Counted from the stretch's first letter, positions 53,685 through 62,900 are shown. The stretch is 64,000 nucleotides of DNA from Pirellulaceae bacterium (GCA_018402565.1 JAGYIQ010000005.1:62001-126000); one strand, 5' to 3'. Numbers and translations: made by a program. Notes: generated by a model not told the origin, from the sequence alone.

Positions 53685-54866
53685 CTACGAAAGGGGTGCT
53701 CGATCCGGATCGACTGCCACCGAACCGGGCCCCGCAGCGGCCAGCGCCGCACCTTCGGAGTCGATCGGAGCCGCCGCCACCACCCGCCGCAACTGACCGC
53801 AGGCCGCATCGATGTCGTCGCCCTTCCGCTGGCGACACTTCACCACCACGCCGCGATCCTCCAAGACCTGGCGGAACCGAGCCACCGCCGTCCCACTGGG
53901 CGTCACGTAGGGCAACCCAGCCACGGGATTATAGGGAATCAAATTCAACAAGGCATCGCGACCCGCCAACAATTCCGCCAGATCCTCGGCCGCTTCCAAG
54001 GTATCGTTCACCCCGCCCAACAGGACGTACTCGAAGGTCAAACGCCGGCCCGTCTCGGCCTTGAACCGATCCGCCGCTTCCATAATCGCCGCGATCCCCA
54101 CCTTGTCGTTGGTCGGTACGATCTGGTTCCGCAACGCATCGGTCGGGGCATGCAAGCTGATGGCCAACTGGTACCGCTTGCCCACCGCCAACAAGCGATC
54201 GATCGACTTCGGCAATCCCACCGTCGAGATCGTGATCCGCCGCGGACTGATCCCCAACCCCAGATCCGAGCTGGCGACCTCCAAGGCCGGCAGCACCTGC
54301 CCCAAGTTGGCCAACGGCTCGCCCATTCCCATCATCACGATATGGCTCAGTCGCTCGTCCGGCGGCAACAAGGCCGTGATCCGCAACATCTGCTCCAGAA
54401 TCTCGTTGACCTGCAAACTGCGATCCACGCCGTCCAATCCACTGGCACAGAACACACAGCCCATCCCGCAGCCCACCTGGCTGCTGACGCAGATCGTTCG
54501 CCGCAACTTTTCGCGGATCAGCACACACTCAATACGCCCCGGACCATGCCGCCCCACCGCCGGGTACTCGATCAATAACTTCTCGGTCCCGTCCCGACTG
54601 ACCTGGTGCTTGACCACTTGACCCGTGAACAGGGAAAACTCCGCCGCCAGCCGCTCGCGGAGGGCCTGCGGCAGGTCGGTCATCTGGCCAAAATCACTGG
54701 CCCGCTGCTGAAAGATCCACTTCTCGATCTGCTTGCGGCGAAACTTGGGCTGACCCGCCGTCTCGGTCAACCATCGCTCCTGCTCCGCCTGGCTCAAGCC
54801 CAACCAACTCGGTCGCGACACCGGCGGAGCACCCACGGTTAAAGGGACCAACGAAGCTTGCTGCAT
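53685..54866 (-). CDS. rlmN: 23S rRNA (A2503)/tRNA methyltransferase RlmN
   Basis: The protein has 393 residues. The radical-SAM motif SSQVGCGMGCVFCASG (Cys133, Cys137, Cys140) and the target-binding second cysteine region (RKGDDIDAACGQLR) are present, as are MMGMGEPLAN and SLHAPTDALRNQ. It methylates C2 of A2503 in 23S rRNA and A37 of some tRNAs. The last ~30 residues are an Ala/Gly-rich tail. The gene is 36 bp upstream of the sigma factor on the same strand. Confidence 0.95.
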   Translation of the reverse strand: MQQASLVPLTVGAPPVSRPSWLGLSQAEQERWLTETAGQPKFRRKQIEKWIFQQRASDFGQMTDLPQALRERLAAEFSLFTGQVVKHQVSRDGTEKLLIEYPAVGRHGPGRIECVLIREKLRRTICVSSQVGCGMGCVFCASGLDGVDRSLQVNEILEQMLRITALLPPDERLSHIVMMGMGEPLANLGQVLPALEVASSDLGLGISPRRITISTVGLPKSIDRLLAVGKRYQLAISLHAPTDALRNQIVPTNDKVGIAAIMEAADRFKAETGRRLTFEYVLLGGVNDTLEAAEDLAELLAGRDALLNLIPYNPVAGLPYVTPSGTAVARFRQVLEDRGVVVKCRQRKGDDIDAACGQLRRVVAAAPIDSEGAALAAAGPGSVAVDPDRAPLS

Positions 54867-54885
54867 GACAATTCACTCCCGCCAG

Positions 54886-54930
54886 TCCCGTTATCTACAG
54901 TCCCGTTATCTACAGTCCCGTTATCGCCGA
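54886..54930. repeat. Three tandem ~15-bp units
   Basis: CAGTCCCGTTATCTA occurs two to three times in tandem between the rlmN start and the carA stop. Confidence 0.75.
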
Positions 54931-54944
54931 TCCGGGCCCGTCCC

Positions 54945-56132
54945 TCAGCCGCCCACACCCGCGCCACAGGCCGAGTGCTTGAACTTGACAATCATCTCGC
55001 GAAACAAGCCAAACAGGTATTGACTGTCGTGCGGCCCCGCCGACGCCTCCGGGTGGTATTGGACGCTGAAAGCCGGCAACTCGCGGTGCGCGATCCCCGC
55101 CACCGTGTCGTCGTTCATGTGGCGATGCGTGATCCGCAGCTCCGCCGGCAAGGTCGCCTCTTCCACTGCAAAACCATGGTTTTGAGCCGTGATTTCGATC
55201 TTTTGCGTGTCCATGTGCTGCACCGGCTGATTGGCGCCGCGGTGCCCAAACTTCAGTTTGTAGGTCTTCGCGCCGCAGGCCAAGGCCAGGATCTGATGCC
55301 CCAAACAAATCCCGAAAATCGGCAACTTACCCAACAACTCACGCACGGTCTGCTGAGCGTATAACAACGGTTCCGGATCGCCCGGACCATTGGACAACAT
55401 CACACCATCCGGCCCCGCCGACAGGACTTCTTCCGCCGTGGCCGTCCCCGGCATCACGGTCACGTCGAAACCTTCACTCCGCAAATGCCGAGCAATATTC
55501 CACTTCATGCCGAAATCCAGCACCACCACCTTCAGCCGCTCGCCCTCCCCCCAAGCCGCTTCCGCCGCCGGGCCCGTCGCGCCGCCCACGCCACCCGCTT
55601 GCCACCACGGACTCAAGGCCGAGTCCCACTGGCGACGACCCTCGGTCACCACCCGCTTCACCCAGTCGCTCCCCTCCATGGTCGGGCTGTTTTTGGCCTT
55701 CGCCACCAACGACTCGTCGCTCAGATCGGTCGTCGAAATCACGCCCCGCATCGCCCCCTGATCCCGCAACAAACGCACCAAACGCCGCGTGTCGATGCCC
55801 TCGATGCCCACCACCCCGTGCTGCTGCAAGAACTCGTTCAAGTCCTGCTGCGCCCGGAAGTTACTGGTCAACGGCGAATTCTGCCGCACCACAAACCCCG
55901 ACACGAACGGACGACAGCTCTCCATGTCCTCGCTGCACGCCCCCACATTCCCGATCATGGGATAAGCCATTGTCACGATCTGACCCGCGTAGCTGGGGTC
56001 CGACAGGATCTCCTGATATCCCGTCATCGAAGTGTTGAAGACCACTTCGCCAAAAATCTCCCCGTCCGCCCCAAATGCCGTGCCCGTGAACACCACCCCG
56101 TTTTCTAACGCCAACTTTGCCTTGCGCAACAT
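54945..56132 (-). CDS. carA: Carbamoyl-phosphate synthase small subunit CarA
   Basis: The protein has 395 residues. It is the glutaminase subunit that supplies ammonia for carbamoyl phosphate (pyrimidine and arginine synthesis). The N-terminal domain has LALENGVVFTGTAFGADG and FNTSMTGYQEILSDPSY, and the class I amidotransferase site has GICLGHQILALACG. ITAQNHGFAV and FSVQYHPEASAGPHD (His, Glu) complete the triad. A Gly/Ala-rich insert of ~20 residues lies before the glutaminase domain. carB is not in the window. Small 15-bp repeats (AGTCCCGTTATCTAC) at ~54888-54930 stand between carA and rlmN. Confidence 0.95.
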   Translation of the reverse strand: MLRKAKLALENGVVFTGTAFGADGEIFGEVVFNTSMTGYQEILSDPSYAGQIVTMAYPMIGNVGACSEDMESCRPFVSGFVVRQNSPLTSNFRAQQDLNEFLQQHGVVGIEGIDTRRLVRLLRDQGAMRGVISTTDLSDESLVAKAKNSPTMEGSDWVKRVVTEGRRQWDSALSPWWQAGGVGGATGPAAEAAWGEGERLKVVVLDFGMKWNIARHLRSEGFDVTVMPGTATAEEVLSAGPDGVMLSNGPGDPEPLLYAQQTVRELLGKLPIFGICLGHQILALACGAKTYKLKFGHRGANQPVQHMDTQKIEITAQNHGFAVEEATLPAELRITHRHMNDDTVAGIAHRELPAFSVQYHPEASAGPHDSQYLFGLFREMIVKFKHSACGAGVGG

Positions 56133-56289
56133 GTCTTTCTCTTCGAGTACCGCGATGCCCCCGCCGAGCGACCCCAGCGAGTCGCTCCGTTCTCTAGTTT
56201 GCCTGATACCGGCCTGGAATCAAAGGCGTCCTGCTCGAGATTGACCCGGATTTCACTCGACTAAATTTCGCGAAATTGGATATTTCGGC

Positions 56290-56317
56290 TTGAACCACGT
56301 CTGTTAAGCTGTATCAA
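56290..56317 (+). promoter_or_regulatory. Predicted sigma70-like promoter for a candidate RNA
   Basis: TTGAAC at 56290-56295 and TATCAA at 56312-56317 with a 16-base spacer. It lies just before a strongly structured region and no coding sequence follows closely, so it would drive the RNA ending near 56481. Prediction from hexamers only. Confidence 0.4.
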
Positions 56318-56325
56318 TCCTGCCG

Positions 56326-56481
56326 GTTATGCATACTGATAGCAAAATCTTCCGCTCCCGCGAACCGAGCGGCCGATGCTTAGACAGGCTGTGGGTCTCC
56401 GAGTTTTGGATTCGATCCAGAAATCGGGCAGCCAAAAACCGAAGGGTCCCTGTTGCGGCGAGCAGGGGCCCTTCTTTTTTT
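56326..56481 (+). ncRNA. Candidate structured small RNA ending in an intrinsic terminator
   Basis: In about 155 bases three separate stems stand in a row. CCGCTC/GAGCGG is at 56352-56372. GGCTG/CAGCC at 56387-56433 encloses a long imperfect stem capped by GGAT-TCG-ATCC. A 12-bp terminator stem (GAAGGGTCCCTG with CAGGGGCCCTTC, 56442-56474) is followed by seven or more T. The region lies between carA (minus) and the next gene (plus) and has no coding frame. No known RNA family was recognised. Confidence 0.5.
56442..56481 (+). terminator. Strong intrinsic terminator
   Basis: A 12-bp stem with one T-G wobble, a 10-base loop, then a T-run at 56475-56481. On the minus strand the same stem is followed by a shorter T5, so it may stop transcription both ways. 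Confidence 0.8.
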
Positions 56482-56762
56482 CCCAACGCCCAACTGCCCA
56501 CAACCGCCCGCCCCTGCCCCCCAGAACTCCTCCACCCCCCAATCTCCCCGCATCAAATCTTTCTGCCTCTGGCCGCTCTCGCCAAAAATTTCTGCAACTT
56601 TAGTCCTTTTCGTGGGTTCAAGACGTGTGAAGACCAACTCAGCGAGCCGGACGGTTCGGCCGCGGGTGGGGTTCATCACCGCGACGAGCGGGCGTCAGTG
56701 GCGCCGGCAACTGCCGCGGAAATCGTCCGCTTTTCAGTGGTTTAGGATTAAAGGAGCGAGAA
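56482..56762. other. 281-bp leader of the Gly-rich protein gene, no gene seen
   Basis: A promoter region is expected. AAAGGAG stands 8 bases before the ATG at 56763. No other feature is supported. Confidence 0.5.
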
Positions 56763-57506
56763 ATGTCGCGTTGGTTGGGATTGAGTCTGCTGGTGTTGGG
56801 TTTTATTTCGTTGGCCGCCATTGACCCGGCGCTGGCCCAGCCCGGCCGCGGTGGACAGGGCCGCGGTGGACAGGGTGGCGGCGGCCCCATGGGTGGCATG
56901 ATGGGCGGCGCCGGCGGCATGGCCATGCTGCTGATGAATCCCCAGGTCCGCGAACAGCTGGAGCTGTCCGAGGACCAGATTCAACGGCTCGAGGACATGC
57001 AGGCTGACATGCGTGACGAGATGCAGGAAATGTTCCGCGGCGGTGGCGGCCGTGGTGCCGACATGCGCGAGCAAATCGAAAAGCTGACCACGCGGATGCA
57101 AGAAGACGTCGACGGCGTCCTGCTCAAGCACCAACGCGAACAACTGGCCGCCATGCAAGCCAGCATGACCATGCAACGCGGTGGTGGTGCCGCCGGCGTC
57201 CTCAACAACCCAGCCCTGATCAAGCAGTTGGGCCTCAGTGAAGCGGAAGCCGAGAAATTCCGCAAACAAGCTGAAGAACTGCGAACCAAGCAAGAAGAAG
57301 AAATCGCCAAGCTCCGCGAACGCTACAATGAACGCATCATCAGCCTGTTGCCCGCCGAAGCTCAGGACATCATGCGTGAGTGGATGAAGACCGAAGTCCC
57401 CGAAATGCAATTCGGCGGCCGAGGTGGTCAAGGTGGTCAAGGTGGCCGCGGCGGTCAAGGCAACCAACGCGGCGGCCAAAATCGCGCTCGCCCCCTGGAC
57501 TTCTAG
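56763..57506 (+). CDS. Exported Gly/Met-rich helical protein
   Basis: The protein has 247 residues. The signal peptide MSRWLGLSLLVLGFISLAAIDPALA ends before QPGRGG. Gly-rich runs (GRGGQGGGGPMGGMMGG) at both ends enclose helical hairpins LLMNPQVREQLELSEDQIQRLEDMQADMRDEMQ and NPALIKQLGLSEAEAEKFRKQAEELRTKQEEE. This LxLSxxQ pattern recalls Spy/LTXXQ periplasmic chaperones and planctomycete Gly-rich proteins. AAAGGAG precedes the ATG. Function unknown. Confidence 0.75.
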   Translation: MSRWLGLSLLVLGFISLAAIDPALAQPGRGGQGRGGQGGGGPMGGMMGGAGGMAMLLMNPQVREQLELSEDQIQRLEDMQADMRDEMQEMFRGGGGRGADMREQIEKLTTRMQEDVDGVLLKHQREQLAAMQASMTMQRGGGAAGVLNNPALIKQLGLSEAEAEKFRKQAEELRTKQEEEIAKLRERYNERIISLLPAEAQDIMREWMKTEVPEMQFGGRGGQGGQGGRGGQGNQRGGQNRARPLDF

Positions 57507-57522
57507 TCCCACAGGTCTGGTC

Positions 57523-57641
57523 GATTTTTCCGTAGCGGAATGCGTCAAGCATTTCGATTGAGGCGAAAACGCCGCGTTTTCGCGCGATTTTCTTGAATCG
57601 AGCGGCGAATTCGTGAGCGAGTCTGGAAAAATCAACAAGCC
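57523..57641 (+). repeat. Dispersed REP-headed repeat, copy B (no RAYT nearby)
   Basis: The copy has the GATTTTTCC head, GTAG at 57532-57535 and the hairpin CGGAATGC-GTCAA-GCATTTCG at 57536-57556. The AGTCTGGAAAAA tail is shared with 3094-3211. The stem base pair that is C-G in the main array is T-A here on both sides. Confidence 0.8.
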
Positions 57642-57966
57642 CCACGGGTACCAAGTTGACGGGTGCCGGTCCTGCGGGCCCGGACTTCGGGTCGTTACGA
57701 TTGTGGCGACCCGGCCCGCACCCCGGCCCCGAATTCGCGTCAACCCATGACTAGGGAGGGACCTCCGCTCAACTACAATAAAAGGTAGTTGGCAGAAGAC
57801 CTCCCTTTTTCTGTCGCCCGACTGAGAAAATTTTGTCGCCGACCCGCCCGTCTGCGGGTATACCCGGATTGGTGGCGGCCTGACACCAGTGGTTTGGCCC
57901 CGGTGGTTTGGCCCCAGCTACCACGGCCCCGACTGAGATCCCTCCCGAGCAGGAACCTTGTTGCCC
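57642..57966 (+). terminator. Intergenic region with large stem-loop terminator
   Basis: AGGGAGG (57753-57759) pairs with CCTCCCT (57800-57806). It encloses a perfect CAACTAC/GTAGTTG hairpin and is followed by a T-run to about 57811, so transcripts from upstream should end here. The rest is the leader of the secretion ATPase gene. Confidence 0.6.
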
Positions 57967-59658
57967 ATGAATGCCGTAAATATCTTGCTTGACCAAGGCC
58001 TGATCCAGCACCGCGATGTCATGCAACTCAAGAGCGATGGCCCGGAAAGCGGCAACTGGCGCAGACTGGTGGAACAGGGTCTGCTGACCGAAACCCAAGC
58101 CCTGACCGCCCTGGGCGCCAAGGTCGGCATGGACTTCGTCGATGTCACCACCGCCGACCTGGACCTCAGCCTAATCAAGTCGATCCCGCAAAAGCTGATC
58201 CATCGGCACATGATCTTCCCGATCCGCCGCGACGGCGACGCGGTCCTGATCGCCACCAGCGACCCGTTCGATGTCTACTCGATCGACGCCGTCAGCACCG
58301 CGACTGGCTGGGTCGTAGAGCCGGTCCTGGCCGAACGGGTCGAGATCGCCAAACTGATCAAGACCCATCTGGGCGTCGGCAGCGAGACGATCGACAGCCT
58401 GGTCACGCAGAAGAAAAACGACGACGTCGAACTGCTCGAGGAACTGGAGACCGACGGCTCGGAACTCTCCGAAATGGTCCAAGAGGCCTCGGTCGTGCGG
58501 CTGGTGAACGAACTGCTGCTCGAGGCCGTCGAGATGCGGGCCTCCGACGTGCACATCGAGAGCCAGGCCCACGGGCTGGAGGTTCGCTACCGTGTGGACG
58601 GTTTGCTGCAAACCCAGCCGCTGCCACCCGAGATCCACCAGTTCCAATCGGCCATCATCAGCCGCCTCAAGATCATGGCCCGCTTGAACATCGCCGAAAA
58701 ACGCCTGCCTCAAGACGGCCGCATCAAGCTCAAAGTCAAAGGCCGCGAGATCGACGTGCGTCTCTCGGTCATCCCCATGATCCACGGCGAAGGCCTGGTC
58801 ATGCGTATCTTGGACAAGGGCAGCATGGTCTTCGAACTGCAGAAGATCGGCATGGACCCCGAACAATACGATGTGTTCAAGGAACTGATCACCCTGCCCC
58901 ACGGCATCATCCTGGTCACCGGCCCCACCGGCTCCGGTAAAACCACGACCCTCTACAGTGCCCTGGTCGAGATCAACCAACCGGACATCAAGATCATCAC
59001 CACCGAGGACCCGGTCGAATACCAATTGGCCGGCATCAATCAGATCCAAGTCCACCCCAAAATCGGCCTGACCTTCGCCCAATCCCTCCGCAGCATCCTG
59101 CGACACGATCCCGACGTCGTGCTGGTGGGCGAAATTCGCGACTTCGAAACGGCCGAAAACGCCATTCAAGCCTCGCTCACCGGTCACTTGGTGTTCAGCA
59201 CCTTGCACACCAACGATGCCTCCGGCGCCTTCACGCGTATGACCGACATGGGCGTCGAGCCGTTCTTGGTGGCCAGTACCGTGGAAGCGGTCATGGCCCA
59301 ACGCTTGGTCCGCCGCCTCTGCAACAGCTGCAAAAAACCCGTCGACGCCAAGACCCTGGACCTGCCCAAAGATTTTCCCTGGGAGAAACTCGACGATCGC
59401 CCACTGTACCTGCCCCAGGGCTGCCGCGAATGCCGCAACCTGGGCTATCGCGGCCGGATGGGTATCTACGAACTATTGGTCACCTCCGAGCGAATTCGCG
59501 AACTGTGCACCAACCGCGCCAGCAGCTGGGAAATCAAAAAAGCCGCCTTGGCCGACGGCATGCGGACCCTCCGCGACGACGCCTGGAAGAAGGCCATGCG
59601 CGGCGATACCTCCGTCGATGAAGTCGCTCGTGTGACCAAGAGCGACAAGGGAATTTAG
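57967..59658 (+). CDS. Type II/IV secretion or pilus assembly ATPase (GspE/PilB)
   Basis: The protein has 563 residues from ATG 57967 (a TTG at 57961 with AGGAA before it is an alternative). The N-terminal MshEN-type domain (DQGLIQHRDVMQL, LGAKVGMDFVDV) is followed by the hexameric ATPase: Walker A GPTGSGKTTTLYS (~319), Asp box, Walker B VVLVGEIRDFETAENAI and the HLVFSTLHTNDA loop. A zinc tetra-cysteine CNSCKK...CRECRNLGYRGR is near ~452-495. It powers pilus or type II pseudopilus assembly. The partner PilC/GspF gene follows 140 bp later. Confidence 0.95.
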   Translation: MNAVNILLDQGLIQHRDVMQLKSDGPESGNWRRLVEQGLLTETQALTALGAKVGMDFVDVTTADLDLSLIKSIPQKLIHRHMIFPIRRDGDAVLIATSDPFDVYSIDAVSTATGWVVEPVLAERVEIAKLIKTHLGVGSETIDSLVTQKKNDDVELLEELETDGSELSEMVQEASVVRLVNELLLEAVEMRASDVHIESQAHGLEVRYRVDGLLQTQPLPPEIHQFQSAIISRLKIMARLNIAEKRLPQDGRIKLKVKGREIDVRLSVIPMIHGEGLVMRILDKGSMVFELQKIGMDPEQYDVFKELITLPHGIILVTGPTGSGKTTTLYSALVEINQPDIKIITTEDPVEYQLAGINQIQVHPKIGLTFAQSLRSILRHDPDVVLVGEIRDFETAENAIQASLTGHLVFSTLHTNDASGAFTRMTDMGVEPFLVASTVEAVMAQRLVRRLCNSCKKPVDAKTLDLPKDFPWEKLDDRPLYLPQGCRECRNLGYRGRMGIYELLVTSERIRELCTNRASSWEIKKAALADGMRTLRDDAWKKAMRGDTSVDEVARVTKSDKGI

Positions 59659-59798
59659 GGTTGGGTTGACACGGGGACTCGCCAACGAACCGACCGACCG
59701 CAGGGGTTTGCCCTCGATTTATTTGGCGGCACCCGCGGTTAACGCAACTCGAGCGGGACCTGTTTCAAGGTTTGCCACAGACTGGGAAGCACACGTTT

Positions 59799-61004
59799 AT
59801 GCCCGAATTTGAATACGTCGCTCGCACCTTGGCCGGAGAACGCGTCTCGGGCACCACCAGCGCCGCCACCCCACGCGAAGCCATTGGCCAACTCAACGGG
59901 CGGCAGCTTTTTCCCATCTCCGTCAAAGCCGTGCGGCCCAAGGGTGTCGGCTTCTCGCTGGGCGGCGGCATCAATGCCCAAATGATGGGCGTGTTCTACA
60001 ACCAACTCTCCGGCCTGCTCCGCGGCGGCGTACCTCTGCTCCGCTCGCTGCATATCCTCCGCGAACAGACCTCCAGCTCCAAGCTGAAGGAAGTCCTCGA
60101 GGACATCTATCGCCGCATCGAAGACGGCGAGGGACTCGGGGATGCCTTCGCCCGGCACCCCAAAGTCTTCTCCGACATCGCCATCAACATGACCCGGGCC
60201 GGCGGCGAAGGCGGCTTCCTCGACGATGCCCTCGATCGCGTCGGCACATTCACCGAGGAACAGGCCGACCTGAAGTCCCGCACCGTCGGGGCCCTCGCCT
60301 ACCCCTTCATGCTGGCCACCATCGGCTCGGCCGTCATCACCGTGCTGCTGATCTTCTTTGTGCCCATGTTCGGCGAAATGTTCGAATCGCTGCGAGCCAA
60401 AGGCGCCATGCCCTGGATCACCGACGCCCTGCTGGCCTTCAGCAGCTTCCTCCGTCAATACTTCTTCCTCGGCCTGGGGGCCCTCGTCGCCCTGGGCGTC
60501 GGCCTCAAGTTCTACCTCGATACCCCCGGCGGTCGCCGCGTGCTGGACATCGTCAAGCTGAAAGTACCCCTGTTCGGCCCCATCAACCAGAACCTGGCCG
60601 TGGCCCGCTTCTGCCGCGTGCTGGGAACCCTGCTGGCCAACGGCGTACCGATCATCAAGTCGCTGCAGATCAGCAGCCAATCGGCCGGCAATATCATTCT
60701 GGGGGAAGCCATCTCCGGGGCCACCGAGAACATTAAATCGGGCGAGTCGCTGGCGCCGCCGCTGGAAAAGAGCCGTTGCTTCCCCAGAAACGTCACCGAG
60801 ATGATCGCCGTGGCCGAAGAATCCAACAGCCTCGACACCGTGCTGGTCGACATCGCCGATACACTGGAGAAACGCACCAGCCGCCGACTGGACCTGGCCG
60901 TCAAGATGATCGAACCCCTGCTCTTGGTGATCATGTCCGGCATCATCCTGTTTGTCGTGGTCGCCCTACTCCTGCCCATCATGAACATGCGCAACGCGTT
61001 CTAG
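59799..61004 (+). CDS. Type II/IV secretion inner-membrane platform protein (GspF/PilC)
   Basis: The protein has 401 residues from ATG 59799, as in homologues. Two GspF domains are seen. The first starts VFYNQLSGLLRGGVPLLRSL and the second FCRVLGTLLANGVPIIKSLQ, each followed by membrane helices (AYPFMLATIGSAVITVLLIFFV; LLLVIMSGIILFVVVALLLP). It is the platform for the preceding ATPase. The stop codon TAG is shared with the first bases of the MITE starting at 61003. Confidence 0.95.
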   Translation: MPEFEYVARTLAGERVSGTTSAATPREAIGQLNGRQLFPISVKAVRPKGVGFSLGGGINAQMMGVFYNQLSGLLRGGVPLLRSLHILREQTSSSKLKEVLEDIYRRIEDGEGLGDAFARHPKVFSDIAINMTRAGGEGGFLDDALDRVGTFTEEQADLKSRTVGALAYPFMLATIGSAVITVLLIFFVPMFGEMFESLRAKGAMPWITDALLAFSSFLRQYFFLGLGALVALGVGLKFYLDTPGGRRVLDIVKLKVPLFGPINQNLAVARFCRVLGTLLANGVPIIKSLQISSQSAGNIILGEAISGATENIKSGESLAPPLEKSRCFPRNVTEMIAVAEESNSLDTVLVDIADTLEKRTSRRLDLAVKMIEPLLLVIMSGIILFVVVALLLPIMNMRNAF

Positions 61005-61125
61005 TGCTTTGTCACAGCCAAGACTTGGCGTATGGCAAAGGGGTCAGGAGTCAATTGTGCGAAGCACCCGCAGGGCCTGCCCCCTTTACCACACCGATCC
61101 CAAAATCGGACGGTGACAAAGCACT
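61003..61125. mobile_element. Palindromic element (AGTGC-MITE), copy 3, internally deleted
   Basis: The ends AGTGCTTTGTCAC and GTGACAAAGCACT are kept, but the length is 123 instead of 141 because part of the right inner arm is missing. It overlaps the preceding stop codon like copy 2. Confidence 0.85.
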
Positions 61126-61401
61126 GGCCCCCGCCCGCCGCGGGTCTCCTCGGCGTCGGGCCCGCCTGTCGCGGTTCCTCTTCCTCGCGTGGTGCCCCGT
61201 CTCTGCCCAACCAGAAATGATAGCATTTTGCTCATCTTGGCTGGGGCATTCGTCGAATACGACTCTGACCACGCCGACGGAGCGTGGCGCGGGCGTCGCC
61301 AGTGGTCGTCAATCCGCCTTGCCGAGTGCGGAGCGGCTTGATAGCCTGCCCGGGGTCCTGTCCGCTGTCACCGCCATTGCCATCGCCCCACACCCTGCAC
61401 C

Positions 61402-62634
61402 ATGCCCCAACACCCGCTTCGTTCGCTTGTCTGCCTGTGCGTTTTGCTTGCTGGCGGCCTGGTTTGGCCGCTCGAGTCCTGGGCGCAGAATCGTTTGCGT
61501 CCTCGCCCGCTGACTCCGCGTGGTGGCCCGTTCAGCTCGGCGTCCGCGCGAGCCCCCGCCAAACTGGCCCAGCGTCAGTTGGCGGAGATCCTGCCGGCGG
61601 ACGGGATCGCCCATTACCACACCGCCCCCGCCGAACTGCTGGCGTTTCTCCAACAGGCGATCGACCACCAACGCCACTTCCCCGACACGGCCGAGAACCG
61701 CAGCCCCTGGGGGGTGATGCACACCACGCTGGCCTGGGGCAGCGACGGCGAGGTCCTGATCGAGGGCCAGCCGTACAACGCCATTCAAGCCCTTTGCGAC
61801 AACCAGAAGCTCAAGGGCGTGCAGCTGCTCAGCGCCCCCAAGGGCCAGCTCAAGCCGCTCGAGGGGCCCGGCTTGCAGGGCCATCCGAGCCAACTGTTGG
61901 CGATTTTGGCTCAAAACCATGTGCCAGTGGAGCAGGCGCTGCGTGTCGGCGAGCAGACGTTCTCGGTGGCGGACTTGGTGGCCTACGAACAACAGACCTG
62001 TCGACCCAACATGGAGTTGACGTTCAAGCTGATCGGACTCTCGCACTACCTGCCCTCGAACGAGATCTGGCAGGCGGATGACGGCGGGACTTGGTCGCTG
62101 GAGCGGCTGTTGCGGCTGGAGCTGCGTCAACCGATCAACGGGCGGCAGACCTGCGGGGGGACGCATCGGCTGATGGGGATTTATTTGGCCGTGGAGCGAC
62201 GGCGGCAGCAGGGCTTGGAGATTGACGCGGCCTGGTCGGCGGCCGAGAAATACACGGACGATTACCACGCCTATGCCTTCAGCCTGTTCAATCCGGACGG
62301 GTCCTTCAGCACCGAGTGGTTGGAGCGGCGGGCGGCCCTGGACGACCCCCAGCGGCGCGTGCAGACATCGGGACATGTGCTGGAGTGGTTGGCTGTATCC
62401 TTGCCGGACGAGAAGTTGCAGGATCCGACGCTACTGGGGGGCTTTGCTTACCTGGCGGGTTTGTTGCAGACGGACATTGGCGAAACTTGGGCGGTGGGCC
62501 CGCGGGCGCATGCCCTGCGAGCCTTGCGGCTGTACCAGGCCCGCTTGTCGGCCCAGTTATCCGGCTCTCCGGAGGTGACCCCACCGATCGTGGCCAGCGA
62601 ACCTCCGCCCGCCGACCCCGCCACCGCTCGCTAG
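61402..62634 (+). CDS. Exported hypothetical protein
   Basis: The protein has 410 residues. The signal peptide MPQHPLRSLVCLCVLLAGGLVWPLESWA ends before QNRLRPR. The body is helical: LLAFLQQAIDHQRHF, WGVMHTTLAWGSD, YDAIQAL-like, GIYLAVERRRQQG, YAFSLFNPDGSFSTEWLERRA and SGHVLEWLAVSLPDE. The repeated helix pairs and GGTHRLMG, WAVGPRAHALRAL could be an alpha/alpha toroid as in terpene-cyclase-like folds, a guess. It lies between the PilB/PilC pair and tRNA-Arg. Function unknown. Confidence 0.72.
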   Translation: MPQHPLRSLVCLCVLLAGGLVWPLESWAQNRLRPRPLTPRGGPFSSASARAPAKLAQRQLAEILPADGIAHYHTAPAELLAFLQQAIDHQRHFPDTAENRSPWGVMHTTLAWGSDGEVLIEGQPYNAIQALCDNQKLKGVQLLSAPKGQLKPLEGPGLQGHPSQLLAILAQNHVPVEQALRVGEQTFSVADLVAYEQQTCRPNMELTFKLIGLSHYLPSNEIWQADDGGTWSLERLLRLELRQPINGRQTCGGTHRLMGIYLAVERRRQQGLEIDAAWSAAEKYTDDYHAYAFSLFNPDGSFSTEWLERRAALDDPQRRVQTSGHVLEWLAVSLPDEKLQDPTLLGGFAYLAGLLQTDIGETWAVGPRAHALRALRLYQARLSAQLSGSPEVTPPIVASEPPPADPATAR

Positions 62635-62764
62635 CACCCCAATCCCCCACGAGTCTTGGGCTGAGATCGTTGGTGGGCGGCTACCACGGGACAGGTCGCG
62701 AGCATTTTTTGGGGAAAGAGCTACTTTACAAACTGCCCAAAACCGATATCTTGAAGCACAAGAC

Positions 62765-62838
<74 letters not shown>

Positions 62839-62900
62839 TAGCGTTTCGCAGCTTTTCAAAAATCGGTGGCACAGAATTTGGCACGGAATCGGGCACGGCA

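Noticed and set aside
61284-62081. Alternative frame upstream of and overlapping the 61402 gene
   Set aside because: The 61402 frame has a clean signal peptide and a coherent helical body; the other frame is Arg/Pro/Gly-rich and without features.
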